A stretch of 48,791 bases of DNA, taken from Microcaldota archaeon. Lineage in GTDB: Archaea; Micrarchaeota; Micrarchaeia; Micrarchaeales; CABMGC01. This document shows positions 15,890 to 24,453 of this stretch, piece after piece. The stretch is taken from NCBI GenBank assembly GCA_021848025.1, contig JAJZND010000019.1:1-48791 (forward strand), read 5' to 3'. The notes under the pieces were generated by a model. That model saw only the letters and a list, made by a program, of their open reading frames with translations. It was not told where the DNA came from and did no database searches. The stretch's first letter is position 1. Each line of letters begins with the position of its first letter. A program made the position numbers and the translations under genes.

Positions 15890-18148
15890 ATGACCGGCGG
15901 CAATAAAGTATACCTGATTATAATAGCACTTCTTATCATTGTAATAATAGGTTTCATTGCGTTTGCGTTTATGGATGGGCTTCTCAAATTCCCATCTTTA
16001 AGCACGAGTTCGCAGGCTCAGCTTACGCCTAAGCAGATGCTTGTGAATCGACTGGCTCTGATCAACACAACGCCTTCGTACGAGGCTACTTACAATGTAA
16101 GTGTGCCTGCGCTAAGTTCAGCATTGGGCTTACTTGGAATCTCAAACAGTACTCCTCTGCAGGCACTTGTATTTAAAAGCGGGAATCTCACCAAGATTAT
16201 CGCTTCAGTAGGAACTTACACTATCGCACTCTATGGCATTGGAAAGGGCAATTTTGTAATATGTGATGAATATGAAGGCTTCTCGTATTCATCTGCAGGG
16301 CTGACATGCGCATATCAAAACAGCACAAGCCTTTCGTCGGTGCTTGGAGGAGGTGGCCTTGCTGCGCAGGAGCTGGCCGTGCAGTCCAATACGATATTAG
16401 GAATACTTAATGAAACTAATGTGACTTATCTGGGAAACAGGGCAGTAGCGGGTAGGGGATGCGATGAGTTCAGGCTTGTTGCAAGCCAGAAAGAGATAAA
16501 CAGTCTGTTGAATGCAAGTGAGAATTATGCGCTAAGCAGCACCAGTTACTTGACTCCCGCTGGATCGCCCTTCAATGGGTCCCTTACAGGATACCTGTGT
16601 TTAGACAAACAGACAGGCCTTCCGCTCAGCCTGAACCTTAGCGAGAATTATTACAACCAGCTTCTTTCAGAGAATAAGACTACGCCTCTCTTAACTGTCA
16701 CTGCAAGCAATGTAGGCACAGACGTTCCAAGCAGCGTTTTCAATGTGCCTGTCTCGTTTGCAATCTCTTCAAACAATGGCGCGCCGAACTGCACTCCCGA
16801 TTCGGTTAGCTTCTCTTTTGTTTCCTTCAGGAATACGACCAACAGCACAGTGAAGGTTTCCACTTCTAGCAGCCAGTACAATTTCACTTATGGCACTTAC
16901 ACGTACAACAACCAGACCGCGAGCGTGAATCTTGGGAAGAGCCTCGTCTATGGAGGCATATACAAAGTGAACGCGACCTTCGCAAAGAACATCACATCCG
17001 CGCAATCGTTTGGTTATAGTTACATCGTACCAAAAATCTGTGTTGATGGATATTGTTCGAGTTCAGACTCCTGTGTTGTCTACTCTTATTACAATGCCCA
17101 AAACAGCAGCTTAGTGTCAACTAATTCAGAGCCAGAGGCCTTAATTTATGACAATGCAAACAAGTATGTATACGTAGCTGATTACCTTTCAGGGCAGGTA
17201 AGCGTACTTAACGGCACGACGCTTGTAGCCAATATAAATGTAAGCTCAAATCCAAGTTATTTGGCTTATAATCCGTACAACAAGTATGTATATGAAGCTA
17301 GCGATACCGGAAACATAACGGTAATAAATAACACAAAGGTAGTTGCATCGATCAATTTAGATTACTATAGCTATCTGACAGGAATTGCCTATGATGCCCA
17401 GAACCATTTGATTTATTTGTCAGATCAAGGGAATAATACGGTAGATATAATCAATGGCACCAATATCATCAAGACGCTTTATGTCGTAAAGCCGGGAGGG
17501 ATAGCATACGATCCGAAGAATGGGCTTGTTTATGTTAGTAATTTCTATTCAGAAGGGGTTACTGTTATCAGGAATGAAAGCGTATATGGAAACGTGACTG
17601 CAACAGGAACATACTATATGGGAGAGATAGGAGTTGACAATGCAACAGGGTACATTTACTTGTCAAAGTATGACAACATAGGCACTTACGAATCGTATAA
17701 TTATTCCTTGCAAGTGATTAACGGAACGCAGGAAATCGGAACTATTGAGCTGGGTTCGGTGGCCCCAGTATCCATTTCCTTTGACTCTGGCAACGGAGAC
17801 ATGTATTTTGTTGTGGAAAACTCAAGCTCATATGAATCTGAATTACTTGCTGTGAATGGCACCTCCATAGTTAACACCATTACAGGCTATAATGATGTGG
17901 GATATGGCAGCGTTAGAAGAAGCATTGCTTATGATCCAGGCAATGGATATTTATATGATGTAAATCCTTTTTCAGATTCCGTTTCGGTATTTAATGGTGG
18001 AAGTTTGGTTGATACGATTGGCGTAGGATCTAGCCCGAATGACATAATGTATAACCCATCAAACGGGTATATGTATGTAACAAACTTATATTCTGGGACA
18101 GTTTCAGTAATAGACGGGAGTACTGTGATAGCCACAATAAACGTTTGA
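15890..18148 (+). CDS. Surface protein with paralogous N-domain fused to a YVTN-type beta-propeller
   Basis: This 752-residue protein has an N-terminal membrane helix (YLIIIALLIIVIIGFIAFAFM). Residues ~40-405 are homologous to the 399-residue protein upstream. Residues ~410-752 are a beta-propeller of the 40-residue YVTN type: repeated phrases ALIYDNANKYVYVADYLSGQ, VSVLNGTTLVANI, YDPKNGLVYVSNFYS, MYNPSNGYMYVTNLYSGT and VSVIDGSTVIATI. I count about seven or eight blades. Propellers of this kind are frequent in archaeal surface-layer proteins and mediate protein contacts. A TATA-like sequence (ctttatatgctt) 20-25 bases before the ATG implies a leaderless message. Anchored propeller display on the cell surface is inferred. 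Confidence 0.8.
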   Translation: MTGGNKVYLIIIALLIIVIIGFIAFAFMDGLLKFPSLSTSSQAQLTPKQMLVNRLALINTTPSYEATYNVSVPALSSALGLLGISNSTPLQALVFKSGNLTKIIASVGTYTIALYGIGKGNFVICDEYEGFSYSSAGLTCAYQNSTSLSSVLGGGGLAAQELAVQSNTILGILNETNVTYLGNRAVAGRGCDEFRLVASQKEINSLLNASENYALSSTSYLTPAGSPFNGSLTGYLCLDKQTGLPLSLNLSENYYNQLLSENKTTPLLTVTASNVGTDVPSSVFNVPVSFAISSNNGAPNCTPDSVSFSFVSFRNTTNSTVKVSTSSSQYNFTYGTYTYNNQTASVNLGKSLVYGGIYKVNATFAKNITSAQSFGYSYIVPKICVDGYCSSSDSCVVYSYYNAQNSSLVSTNSEPEALIYDNANKYVYVADYLSGQVSVLNGTTLVANINVSSNPSYLAYNPYNKYVYEASDTGNITVINNTKVVASINLDYYSYLTGIAYDAQNHLIYLSDQGNNTVDIINGTNIIKTLYVVKPGGIAYDPKNGLVYVSNFYSEGVTVIRNESVYGNVTATGTYYMGEIGVDNATGYIYLSKYDNIGTYESYNYSLQVINGTQEIGTIELGSVAPVSISFDSGNGDMYFVVENSSSYESELLAVNGTSIVNTITGYNDVGYGSVRRSIAYDPGNGYLYDVNPFSDSVSVFNGGSLVDTIGVGSSPNDIMYNPSNGYMYVTNLYSGTVSVIDGSTVIATINV

Positions 18149-18292
18149 GTGTGTATATAATATACTAATTAATGCCTTTTGTGATTTTGCTGAACGCTTG
18201 TAATCTGTTTAGCTTTGCAGCCATTACGCCCTATTTTAGGAAATACGCTCTTTTTACATGCGATTGAATCCCGCATAATAAATGTCAAATAA

Positions 18293-19189
18293 TCAGAATT
18301 GGGGTTTGCCGAGCTTTGCCTCGAGATACTTCGCTGTCTCGTAATGCTCATTTGTTATGGCAAACATCACTGCAGTTAGCGCAGAAGGAGTGCCATACTC
18401 AGCTTCAAGCGCCTTATTCTCAACAAGCCATTTTACTACGTGAAGATGGCCCTCGCCTGCTGCTACAGAGAGCGCATTTATCCCGTGACCTTTGCTTGAG
18501 TTTATCCTGGCGCCTTTCCCCATGAGCAGCTGGAGGACATCAAGGCGGCCTTTGAATGCTGCGAACATAGAGGCGTTCCACCCGTTCTTGTCTTCAGCAT
18601 CGATCTCTGCACCTTTATTAAGCAGGTATTTGACGGATTCAAGCCTGCCTAGGCTCGCAAGGCGCATAAGCAGGGTGCGGCCGTCATTGTCCTTTGAGTT
18701 GGGATCCGCGCCGCTTGATATTAAGAAATCTATTACATTTATGTTATCAGCGTAGAGAAGCGCGGTCCTGCCGTATGAATCTTTTTTATCTATCTCTGCG
18801 CCCTTCTCTACCAGATACTTTACAGCATCAAGCTTGCTCTCTATCGCTGCTTCCATCAGCACAGTAGCGCCGTTTATGCTCTGCGCATTTACGTCTGCAC
18901 CGTGGTCTATAAGATATGCTATGGTATCGTTGGTTCCCCATGTTACTGCAAAGGAAAGCGCGGTAAGCCCGTTGGAGCTCTTTATATTCGGGTCTGCGCC
19001 ATTCTTTATAAGGTACTCTACCACCTCCAGATGGCCCTCGCCTGCTGCAACCATCAGCGCAGTCAGGCCGTTCTGACCCTTCACATTGGCATTCATGCCC
19101 CTGTCCAGAAATTTCTTTACTTCCCTTACCTTGCCGTCATGTGCTGCATTCATGAATTGGCGAACCTGCTCAAGCTCCCTGCCTTCCAT
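18293..19189 (-). CDS. Ankyrin-repeat protein
   Basis: The 298-residue protein consists almost wholly of ankyrin repeats, about eight, with typical phrases NGLTALMVAAGEGHLEVVEYLI, GADPNIKSSNGLTALSFA, GADVNAQSINGATVLMEAA and GRTLLMRLASLGRLESVKYLL. There is no signal peptide or membrane helix, so it is expected in the cytoplasm unless exported by another route. Ankyrin repeats bind other proteins; the partner cannot be read from sequence. The fourth repeat (YGRTALLYADNINVIDFLI) is shorter than the others. It stands alone on the minus strand. Confidence 0.87.
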   Translation of the reverse strand: MEGRELEQVRQFMNAAHDGKVREVKKFLDRGMNANVKGQNGLTALMVAAGEGHLEVVEYLIKNGADPNIKSSNGLTALSFAVTWGTNDTIAYLIDHGADVNAQSINGATVLMEAAIESKLDAVKYLVEKGAEIDKKDSYGRTALLYADNINVIDFLISSGADPNSKDNDGRTLLMRLASLGRLESVKYLLNKGAEIDAEDKNGWNASMFAAFKGRLDVLQLLMGKGARINSSKGHGINALSVAAGEGHLHVVKWLVENKALEAEYGTPSALTAVMFAITNEHYETAKYLEAKLGKPQF

Positions 19190-19252
19190 GCTCAGCTATT
19201 GTACGCTAAAGCTTTTATCTTTATAGACAGACTTCCCCTCCTGCGCCAATCT

Positions 19253-19414
19253 TCACTCTTGCTGGGATTTCGTGCCTGATGCAGCGCGAAATAGCTTAGA
19301 AACCTGTTCGTTTATCCTTCCAAGCTCCTGGCTCGTCTCTATAAACTCTTTCTCCACTTTCAATCCTGCGGCTTCCACATACTCTTCCAGCCTGCTGGTT
19401 CTTTTCCCACCCAT
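19253..19414 (-). CDS. Small predicted coiled-coil protein, not in the ORF track
   Basis: A 53-codon frame begins ATG GGT GGG and reads MGGKRTSRLEEYVEAAGLKV, continuing as a charged helix (EFIETSQELGRINEQVSKLF). It is preceded on its strand by ggtggtgg, a usable ribosome-binding sequence, and by a TATA-like gatataaatact about 45 bases upstream. Composition and heptad-like spacing suggest a short coiled coil. No family recognised. The overlapping 81-residue ORF in the track (19360-19605) lacks these signals. Confidence 0.45.
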   Translation of the reverse strand: MGGKRTSRLEEYVEAAGLKVEKEFIETSQELGRINEQVSKLFRAASGTKSQQE

Positions 19415-19603
19415 TCCACCACCATATAGTAAATTATAGTTTCCTTAGTATTTATATCTTGCCTTACTTCTGCAGAAAGCTTTAATAAGCTTGCTATGAC
19501 TTCCTGTGCACTTGAAGGGTGCGGCTTTCGAGCTCGCTTTAAAAAAAGACGATGAAAAGCCTTATGGAATAGTTTAAAATAAGGTTTGTAGAATATCTTA
19601 TTC

Positions 19604-20386
19604 ATGAAGATAGACAGGAAAGTGTATTTCTATTGCGTAGCCATTGCCATAGTGCTGGTCTATGGGACCATAGGGGCTTACCTGCTAGGCCAGGGGAACA
19701 ACTTCAACGTGAAGATAAACTCAGCAATTGAAGCGCTGTATTTCACAGTTGTCACAATCTCTACAGTAGGATATGGCGATATTGTGCCGGTAACCAATCT
19801 TGGCAGAATTTTTGACATAGTCTTAATAATTTCGGGTTTGAGTATATTCCTGAGCGCTCTGACAGTGCTCTCAGGTGAATTTTTGAGTTCCAGGATGGAG
19901 AAATTGTATACAGGTTTATCGGCTCCTGAGAAACGGAGGATGAAGAACCACATAGTCCTTATAGGATATGACACAACAAATGCCCTTATAGCTGAGAGGC
20001 TTAAGGGGCAGAGGAGGAACTTTATCATAATAAGCAGCGACAAGCTGGCGATAGATTCGCTGAGGGCAAAAGGATACCCTGCCTTCCTTGCCGACTACAC
20101 CATCAAGGCAGAGATGGAGAGATTTGAGCTTTCCAGGGCCACAGACATAGTAATAGACTTAAGGGACAGCTCGAAGACCGTCTACGTGGTCCTTGTTGTG
20201 AAGAAGCTTATAAAGGATTCGACGAGGATCTCAGTAATTGCCTATAACGCGGACATGGAGATGCACCTGTCCGATCTGGAGATAAATAAGATAATAAACC
20301 CTATAACAATAGCTGCGGATGAGCTTACAAAGGAGCTGGACCGCGACCAAGATTCTGACTCTAAGGCAAAGAAACTGGAGAAGTAG
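19604..20386 (+). CDS. Two-helix K+ channel with cytoplasmic RCK (TrkA-N) domain
   Basis: The 260-residue protein has helix 1 (VYFYCVAIAIVLVYGTIGAYLL), a pore loop with the selectivity filter TVGYGD (TISTVGYGDIVPV) and helix 2 (IFDIVLIISGLSIFLSALTVL). A cytoplasmic Rossmann-type RCK domain follows, from NHIVLIGYDTTNALIAERL to about residue 235. This is the MthK-like plan: potassium-selective pore gated by ligand binding to the RCK ring. The usual RCK C-lobe (TrkA-C) is missing; the protein ends after a short charged tail. The glycine motif reads GYDTTN rather than GxGxxG, so nucleotide binding is uncertain. It is a monocistronic gene with its own promoter region. Confidence 0.85.
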   Translation: MKIDRKVYFYCVAIAIVLVYGTIGAYLLGQGNNFNVKINSAIEALYFTVVTISTVGYGDIVPVTNLGRIFDIVLIISGLSIFLSALTVLSGEFLSSRMEKLYTGLSAPEKRRMKNHIVLIGYDTTNALIAERLKGQRRNFIIISSDKLAIDSLRAKGYPAFLADYTIKAEMERFELSRATDIVIDLRDSSKTVYVVLVVKKLIKDSTRISVIAYNADMEMHLSDLEINKIINPITIAADELTKELDRDQDSDSKAKKLEK

Positions 20387-20506
20387 CGGCTTGAATACGT
20401 AAAGATAAAGATGCAGGTTGTTGCAAAACAACTGCGCCTTTTATACAACGCCTCTGCCTGTTTGCATCTCTTATTTATTGCAGGGTAGAGCATGCGTGAA
20501 ATGCTC

Positions 20507-21304
20507 TCAGCCTACATCTGTCCTGTTAAATGCGTATGAAGCTATTGCTATCATGATTGCTGATGAAAGAAGCATCATGAATAGGTCTATTGCAAGCGGA
20601 GAAATCACAAGCCAGCCTAAATGGATTGGATTGAGAAAACTTGTGGCTCCTGCAAGGGTTATGCGCAATCCGTCTACACCATAGCTCAGGGGATTCAGGT
20701 ATGCTATGTACTTCACGAATCCGGGAAGGGCGCTCAGCGGAAAGATGCCATTGGAAAGGAAGAAAAGCGGCATTGTTACGAACGAAGTTACGAGCTGGAA
20801 GCCCTGGAAGTCGTTTATCAGGGAGCCGAAGACCAGGCCCAGGCTTATGAATGTCGTAGCTATAAGGAACATGAAGACTATTGCGAGAGCGGTTGCTGCT
20901 GTGAAATGTATATTGAAGCCTATAAGCAGCGATATTATGACTATTATGAAGCTCTGGAGCATTGCAGTGGTTGCACCTCCGGCAACTCTGCCTATCACTA
21001 CTGCAGAACGGGAGTTAGGCGTAACCAGTATCTCCTTAAGGAATCCAAACTGCCTGTCCCAGAGCACAGAAGTGCCTGAAGCCACAGAGGTAAAGATCAG
21101 CGACATGCCGATTATTCCAGGCACTATGAATTCCAGATAGCTGCCGCCGAGCACGCTTGATGGTATGAGGTTTCCAAGGCCCAGGCCAAGACCGAGAAGG
21201 AAGAAGATTGGCAGCACCAGCATGCCTATTATCCTCGACTTTGCCCTGATGAAGCGCTTTATGTCGCGCAGCCAGAGCACATATATTGCGTTTGTATCTA
21301 CCAT
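20507..21304 (-). CDS. ABC-2 type transporter permease (DrrB-like)
   Basis: The 265-residue membrane protein has six predicted helices and the ABC-2 permease signature: a YVLWLRDIKRFIRAKSRIIG amphipathic start, then FIVPGIIGMSLIFTS, and FLKEILVTPNSRSAVVIGRVAGG, the characteristic RE-x-L-PxSR-like coupling loop. It continues with FVTMPLFFLSNGIFPLSALP and YLNPLSYGVDGLR. It forms an exporter with the ATPase encoded immediately upstream, with five bases between the genes. The substrate of DrrAB-like exporters ranges from lipids to small drugs and is not predictable here. Confidence 0.87.
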   Translation of the reverse strand: MVDTNAIYVLWLRDIKRFIRAKSRIIGMLVLPIFFLLGLGLGLGNLIPSSVLGGSYLEFIVPGIIGMSLIFTSVASGTSVLWDRQFGFLKEILVTPNSRSAVVIGRVAGGATTAMLQSFIIVIISLLIGFNIHFTAATALAIVFMFLIATTFISLGLVFGSLINDFQGFQLVTSFVTMPLFFLSNGIFPLSALPGFVKYIAYLNPLSYGVDGLRITLAGATSFLNPIHLGWLVISPLAIDLFMMLLSSAIMIAIASYAFNRTDVG

Positions 21305-21309
21305 GTAAT

Positions 21310-22305
21310 CTACCTGCTCCGCCTTGCCCTTATGGCCCGCATATGGCCTTTCCAGCCTTCGCCCTCCTCTTCCCTTATGCTCTTTCCAGTATAGCGTATA
21401 AAGACATCTTCCAGGCTTGGCTTATGAAGGCTGACAGAATCTATCTGGACTTTTATCTTCTCTGCAATCTTTACCAGCGAAGGTATCTTCTTCTCGCCCT
21501 CTTCCACAGTGATGTCTATAGTTTCATCGTGCCTTGAGATGGTCTTTACCCAGCTTGTGCTTTTCAGGCGCTTCTCCAGCGCATCTGAACCTGTTTTTGC
21601 TTTAAGTGAAATTACATCTCCTCCAAGCTTGTCCTTCAGCACGTCAGGCGTATCGAGCGCCACCAGCCTGCCGTGGTCTATAAATGCAACCCTGTTGCAG
21701 AGATAATCGGCTTCCTCTATATAATGGGTTGTGAGTATTAGCGTAGTTTTAGTGGATTCATTAAGCTTCTTGATGTACTCCCAGATATGCCTCCTTGTCT
21801 GCGGATCAAGTCCGACGGTAGGCTCGTCGAGGAAGAGAACTTTAGGCTCATGTATCAGGCCGCGGCCTATCTCGAGGCGGCGCTTCATGCCGCCAGAATA
21901 ATTCTTTACCAACACATCTGCCTTGTCTTCAAGCTCGACAAGCTTAAGCACCTCGTTTATCTTCGCTTCGCGCTTGTCGCTGCTTACATTATAGAGTATG
22001 GCATGGAACTGAAGGTTCTCCCTACCCGTAAGCTCATCATCAAGGGAGGGATCCTGGAAAATTATGCCTATGTGCTTCCGGACGCTATTCTGGCTTGTCT
22101 TTATATTGTATCCGGCAACTGTTGCTGTTCCTGAAGTGGGCTTCAGCAGCGTGGTCAGCATCTTTATTGTTGTTGTCTTGCCCGCGCCGTTTGGTCCCAG
22201 CAGGCCGAAAATCTCGCCTTCGCCTACATCGAATGAAATATTGTTGACAGCCTTGAGGCTGCCGTACTCCTTGCTTAGCCTGTTCACACTGATTATGCTA
22301 TCCAT
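21310..22305 (-). CDS. ABC transporter ATPase (DrrA-like)
   Basis: The 331-residue protein carries all nucleotide-binding motifs: Walker A GPNGAGKTT, a Q-loop (IIFQDPSLDDELT), signature YSGGMKRRLEIGRGL, Walker B VLFLDEPTVGLDP and H-loop TTHYIEEAD. The C-terminal ~100 residues (VISLKAKTGSDALEKRL...PSLEDVFIRYTG) match the DrrA/CcmA-type extension. It energises the adjacent ABC-2 permease. A TnpB element ends about 30 bases upstream of its start, so its native promoter may have been displaced or split. Confidence 0.9.
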   Translation of the reverse strand: MDSIISVNRLSKEYGSLKAVNNISFDVGEGEIFGLLGPNGAGKTTTIKMLTTLLKPTSGTATVAGYNIKTSQNSVRKHIGIIFQDPSLDDELTGRENLQFHAILYNVSSDKREAKINEVLKLVELEDKADVLVKNYSGGMKRRLEIGRGLIHEPKVLFLDEPTVGLDPQTRRHIWEYIKKLNESTKTTLILTTHYIEEADYLCNRVAFIDHGRLVALDTPDVLKDKLGGDVISLKAKTGSDALEKRLKSTSWVKTISRHDETIDITVEEGEKKIPSLVKIAEKIKVQIDSVSLHKPSLEDVFIRYTGKSIREEEGEGWKGHMRAIRARRSR

Positions 22306-22336
22306 GACACACGCTTTTTACAATACTCTTATCTAT

Positions 22337-22510
22337 GTGACATCCTCCCATCCGCAAGCGGCGTGGGCTTCCCCTGCGTTCATGCAATCACTGCATCCCG
22401 CAAAGGATGTGTTTTGTCGGTTCTCAGTTCTTCGAGGACTGCCCCCTGTTGAGGTCTTACACCCTCTCCCTGAGCTTTACTTCCCCTCTGTCCGAGGGTA
22501 GCTCTTTTGA
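22337..22510 (-). ncRNA. Predicted omega (reRNA) guide RNA overlapping the tnpB 3' end
   Basis: In this family the guide-RNA scaffold spans the last ~100-150 bases of tnpB and the right end. This span contains the terminal hairpin and ends at gatgtcac. The guide would then be the ~16-20 bases just outside, on the minus strand starting atagataagagtattg, inside the exporter promoter. Boundaries are inferred from family knowledge only. Confidence 0.4.
22347..22367 (-). repeat. Right-end imperfect hairpin of the TnpB element
   Basis: On the plus strand ccca-t-ccgc-aa-gcgg-cg-tggg folds into a stem with one bulged base and a two-base loop. It lies 35 bp beyond the tnpB stop codon, where IS605 elements carry the right-end hairpin. 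Confidence 0.7.
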
Positions 22511-23591
22511 GTATGTTTATTGATGCGTTTATGTCCCTGTCCAACCGCATACCGCATCTTACGCAGTTGTATTCCCTCTCGGATAGTGGCATATCCTGAA
22601 TGTTGCCACAATTACTGCATTCCTTCGAGGTGTTCATTGCATCCACTTTTATTACCTTCATACCAGCACTTTCAGCCTTGTATGAAAGCATTTGGATGAA
22701 TCTGTTCCATGAAGCATTTTGTATTGACTGGGAGAGGCGATGGTTCTTCAGCATGTTGTCTACATGCAACGCCTCCACTGCAAACGAGGTGAATCCCCCC
22801 TGCACGAGTTTGTCAGATAGTTTGTGCATGAAGTCGTTTGATTGGTTGGTTGCTGCCTTCCACTCCTCCTGAAGCCTGAACTTTGCACTTTCCCTCCTCT
22901 TTGAGCCTTTCTTCCTTCTTGCTACTATCCTCTGCCACTTTGCAATCTTCTTTCTTTTCTGTTGCATAAACTTCGGTTTTTCTATCTTTGTTCCATCTGA
23001 CATCGCAACAAACGAATCCAATCCCAAGTCTATTCCGACTGGATTGATGTTCTCCACTTGTGGAACTTTGATTTCGTTTATGGTAGTGAAGACTGCATAA
23101 TAATTTCTTCCTTCCCTCTTTATTGTGAGCGTCTTTATTGCGCCTTCTATTTTCCTATGTAACTCTATTGGCATTGTTCCTATCCTTGAAACTCTTAGCC
23201 TGCCCTTTTTTACCGAGAAAGAACCATTGTCTTGCGGGTATGTTATTGACTTGTATCTGTCCCCTGACCTGAATCTTGGGAATCCTGCCTTCCTGTTTCC
23301 CTCTTTTATTCTCCTAAAGAAGTTTGAATATGCCTTTAGAAGCCTGTATTCAATTTCGCATCTTGTCTGCGAATAGAGTTTCAGGTATTTCTTGTCTTCT
23401 TGGATTATCTCTTTTACGAACCTGTTGAACTGTGCCATCGAAATCTTTGTCTTTCCGTTTTTGTAGGATGCGATTGACTTCTCAAGAATCTTGTTGTAGA
23501 ACTGCTGTGCAAGGATTAGACGTTCATCTATCTCCTCCTGCCTTGTGGCATCAGGATAGATTCTGAATTTATATGCTCTTGTTAGTTCCAT
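22380..23591 (-). CDS. tnpB: TnpB RNA-guided nuclease
   Basis: The 403-residue protein has the helical N-terminal part (YKFRIYPDATRQEEIDERL), then the RuvC core with all three acidic positions: GIDLGLDSFVAMSDG (Asp), FAVEALHVDNM (Glu) and DRDINASINILKR (Asp). The zinc ribbon CSNCG...CVRCG lies between the second and third. TnpB is known to use an RNA made from the element's right end to cut DNA that carries the element's target motif, favouring retention of the element. The catalytic residues look intact, so activity is plausible. The tail after the third motif (GQRGSKAQGEGVRPQQGAV) overlaps the region expected to encode the guide RNA. Confidence 0.92.
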   Translation of the reverse strand: MELTRAYKFRIYPDATRQEEIDERLILAQQFYNKILEKSIASYKNGKTKISMAQFNRFVKEIIQEDKKYLKLYSQTRCEIEYRLLKAYSNFFRRIKEGNRKAGFPRFRSGDRYKSITYPQDNGSFSVKKGRLRVSRIGTMPIELHRKIEGAIKTLTIKREGRNYYAVFTTINEIKVPQVENINPVGIDLGLDSFVAMSDGTKIEKPKFMQQKRKKIAKWQRIVARRKKGSKRRESAKFRLQEEWKAATNQSNDFMHKLSDKLVQGGFTSFAVEALHVDNMLKNHRLSQSIQNASWNRFIQMLSYKAESAGMKVIKVDAMNTSKECSNCGNIQDMPLSEREYNCVRCGMRLDRDINASINILKRATLGQRGSKAQGEGVRPQQGAVLEELRTDKTHPLRDAVIA

Positions 23592-23656
23592 TACATTCCC
23601 TTCTATCTGTCTATTTCCCGGAACTTTTATATCTTTCTGTTCTGCGTTTCGCTTTC

Positions 23657-23681
23657 ATCCCACCTCTAAGGAGTGTGGGAT
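23657..23681 (-). repeat. Left-end hairpin of the TnpB element
   Basis: The arms atcccac and gtgggat pair perfectly over seven bases, with ctc/gag pairs inside. It lies about 65 bases upstream of the tnpB start, as expected for the left end. Confidence 0.7.
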
Positions 23682-23732
23682 TTCACGCTCACGTTGTTAA
23701 AAAGAAAAGGAAAAAGAAAGAAAAAGAGCCAG

Positions 23733-24206
23733 CTAGGCTATGTCAAGCTGGCTCCTGTCCATTGTGAAGACTTGGTGCTTCTCAGGCTTGAGCTGCTTTA
23801 TCACGTGGTCGAAGGCTGCCTTTGGATCAGAGTCTTCTCCGCAAGTGTAGATATCAAGCGTAGCGTAATTGTATTCATTCCATGTGTGAAGCACTAGGTG
23901 GCTTTCCTCGACAAGAGCTATCACAGAGATGCCGCCTTTCTTGCCCCCGAATGCCCATGCCCTGATGTCTACAAGCGACATATGAGCTATGTCCACGGCT
24001 TCAAGCATTGTTTTCTTCAGGAACTCAAGGTCGTTTATTACAGTAGGGTCTATCTTGTACAGGTTTCCGAAAACGTGGAGAGCAAAAATTGTCTCCTTTT
24101 CCTGCTCCTTGACAGCCATAGGGACCTTTCTAGAACTGCGGGCGCCATATTCACCTAGCATACCCTTGTTCAACAAGACATACTTTTGGTTTTGTATTGG
24201 TTTCAT
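23733..24206 (-). CDS. speD: SpeD-family pyruvoyl decarboxylase (S-adenosylmethionine or arginine decarboxylase)
   Basis: The 157-residue proenzyme contains the self-cleavage site [11 protein letters not shown], in which Ser becomes the pyruvoyl group, and the conserved [10 protein letters not shown] with the catalytic Cys. The usual HTWPE is HTWNE here. SAM decarboxylase supplies aminopropyl groups for spermidine. Some crenarchaeal members of this family decarboxylate arginine to agmatine instead, and the sequence alone does not decide. About 45 residues precede the core ([20 protein letters not shown]), longer than many archaeal versions. A ureohydrolase homologue lies 4.5 kb away but appears to lack its metal site. 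A TATA-like box about 20 bases upstream suggests a leaderless message. Confidence 0.87.
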   Translation of the reverse strand: MKPIQNQKYVLLNKGMLGEYGARSSRKVPMAVKEQEKETIFALHVFGNLYKIDPTVINDLEFLKKTMLEAVDIAHMSLVDIRAWAFGGKKGGISVIALVEESHLVLHTWNEYNYATLDIYTCGEDSDPKAAFDHVIKQLKPEKHQVFTMDRSQLDIA

Positions 24207-24453
24207 TTAGACAAACCGCTATTTATTTTGGATTTATCTGAGAGAACAAGAATAAAACTGCAACCGGAAAGCCATAACTGTTATACCGGGTTGTAACACT
24301 CGTATAATGTTTATTATTCATTTCACGTTGCCTTTTTCAATTAGAGAATATGTTGCAACTCATATTTAAATATGTTTGTATGGGTTGGCATTTAGGTTTT
24401 TACATAATCTTATCTGATGCTTCAAATACGTTTCTCTTGATATAACATATTGC

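Larger units (their letters stand above)
22337..23695 (-). mobile_element. Lone TnpB element of the IS200/IS605 superfamily (IS1341-type, no tnpA)
   Basis: The element holds one gene, tnpB, bounded by short imperfect hairpins instead of inverted repeats. The right end, on the minus strand, runs gaagcccacgcc, hairpin, gggaggatgtcac and stops near 22337. The left end carries a hairpin at 23657-23681 followed by tttcacgctcacg. No Y1 transposase (TnpA) is nearby, so movement would need one in trans. The end near 23695 is an estimate; no direct repeats are expected for this family. Confidence 0.75.

Noticed and set aside
19360-19605. 81-residue minus-strand ORF
   Set aside because: It starts inside the K+ channel promoter and overlaps the better-supported 53-codon frame with its own ribosome-binding site.
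20621-21140. Plus-strand ORFs of 69-152 residues across the ABC permease
   Set aside because: Several overlapping frames opposite a clear ABC-2 permease; compositionally odd (Glu/Tyr/Cys-rich), so shadows.
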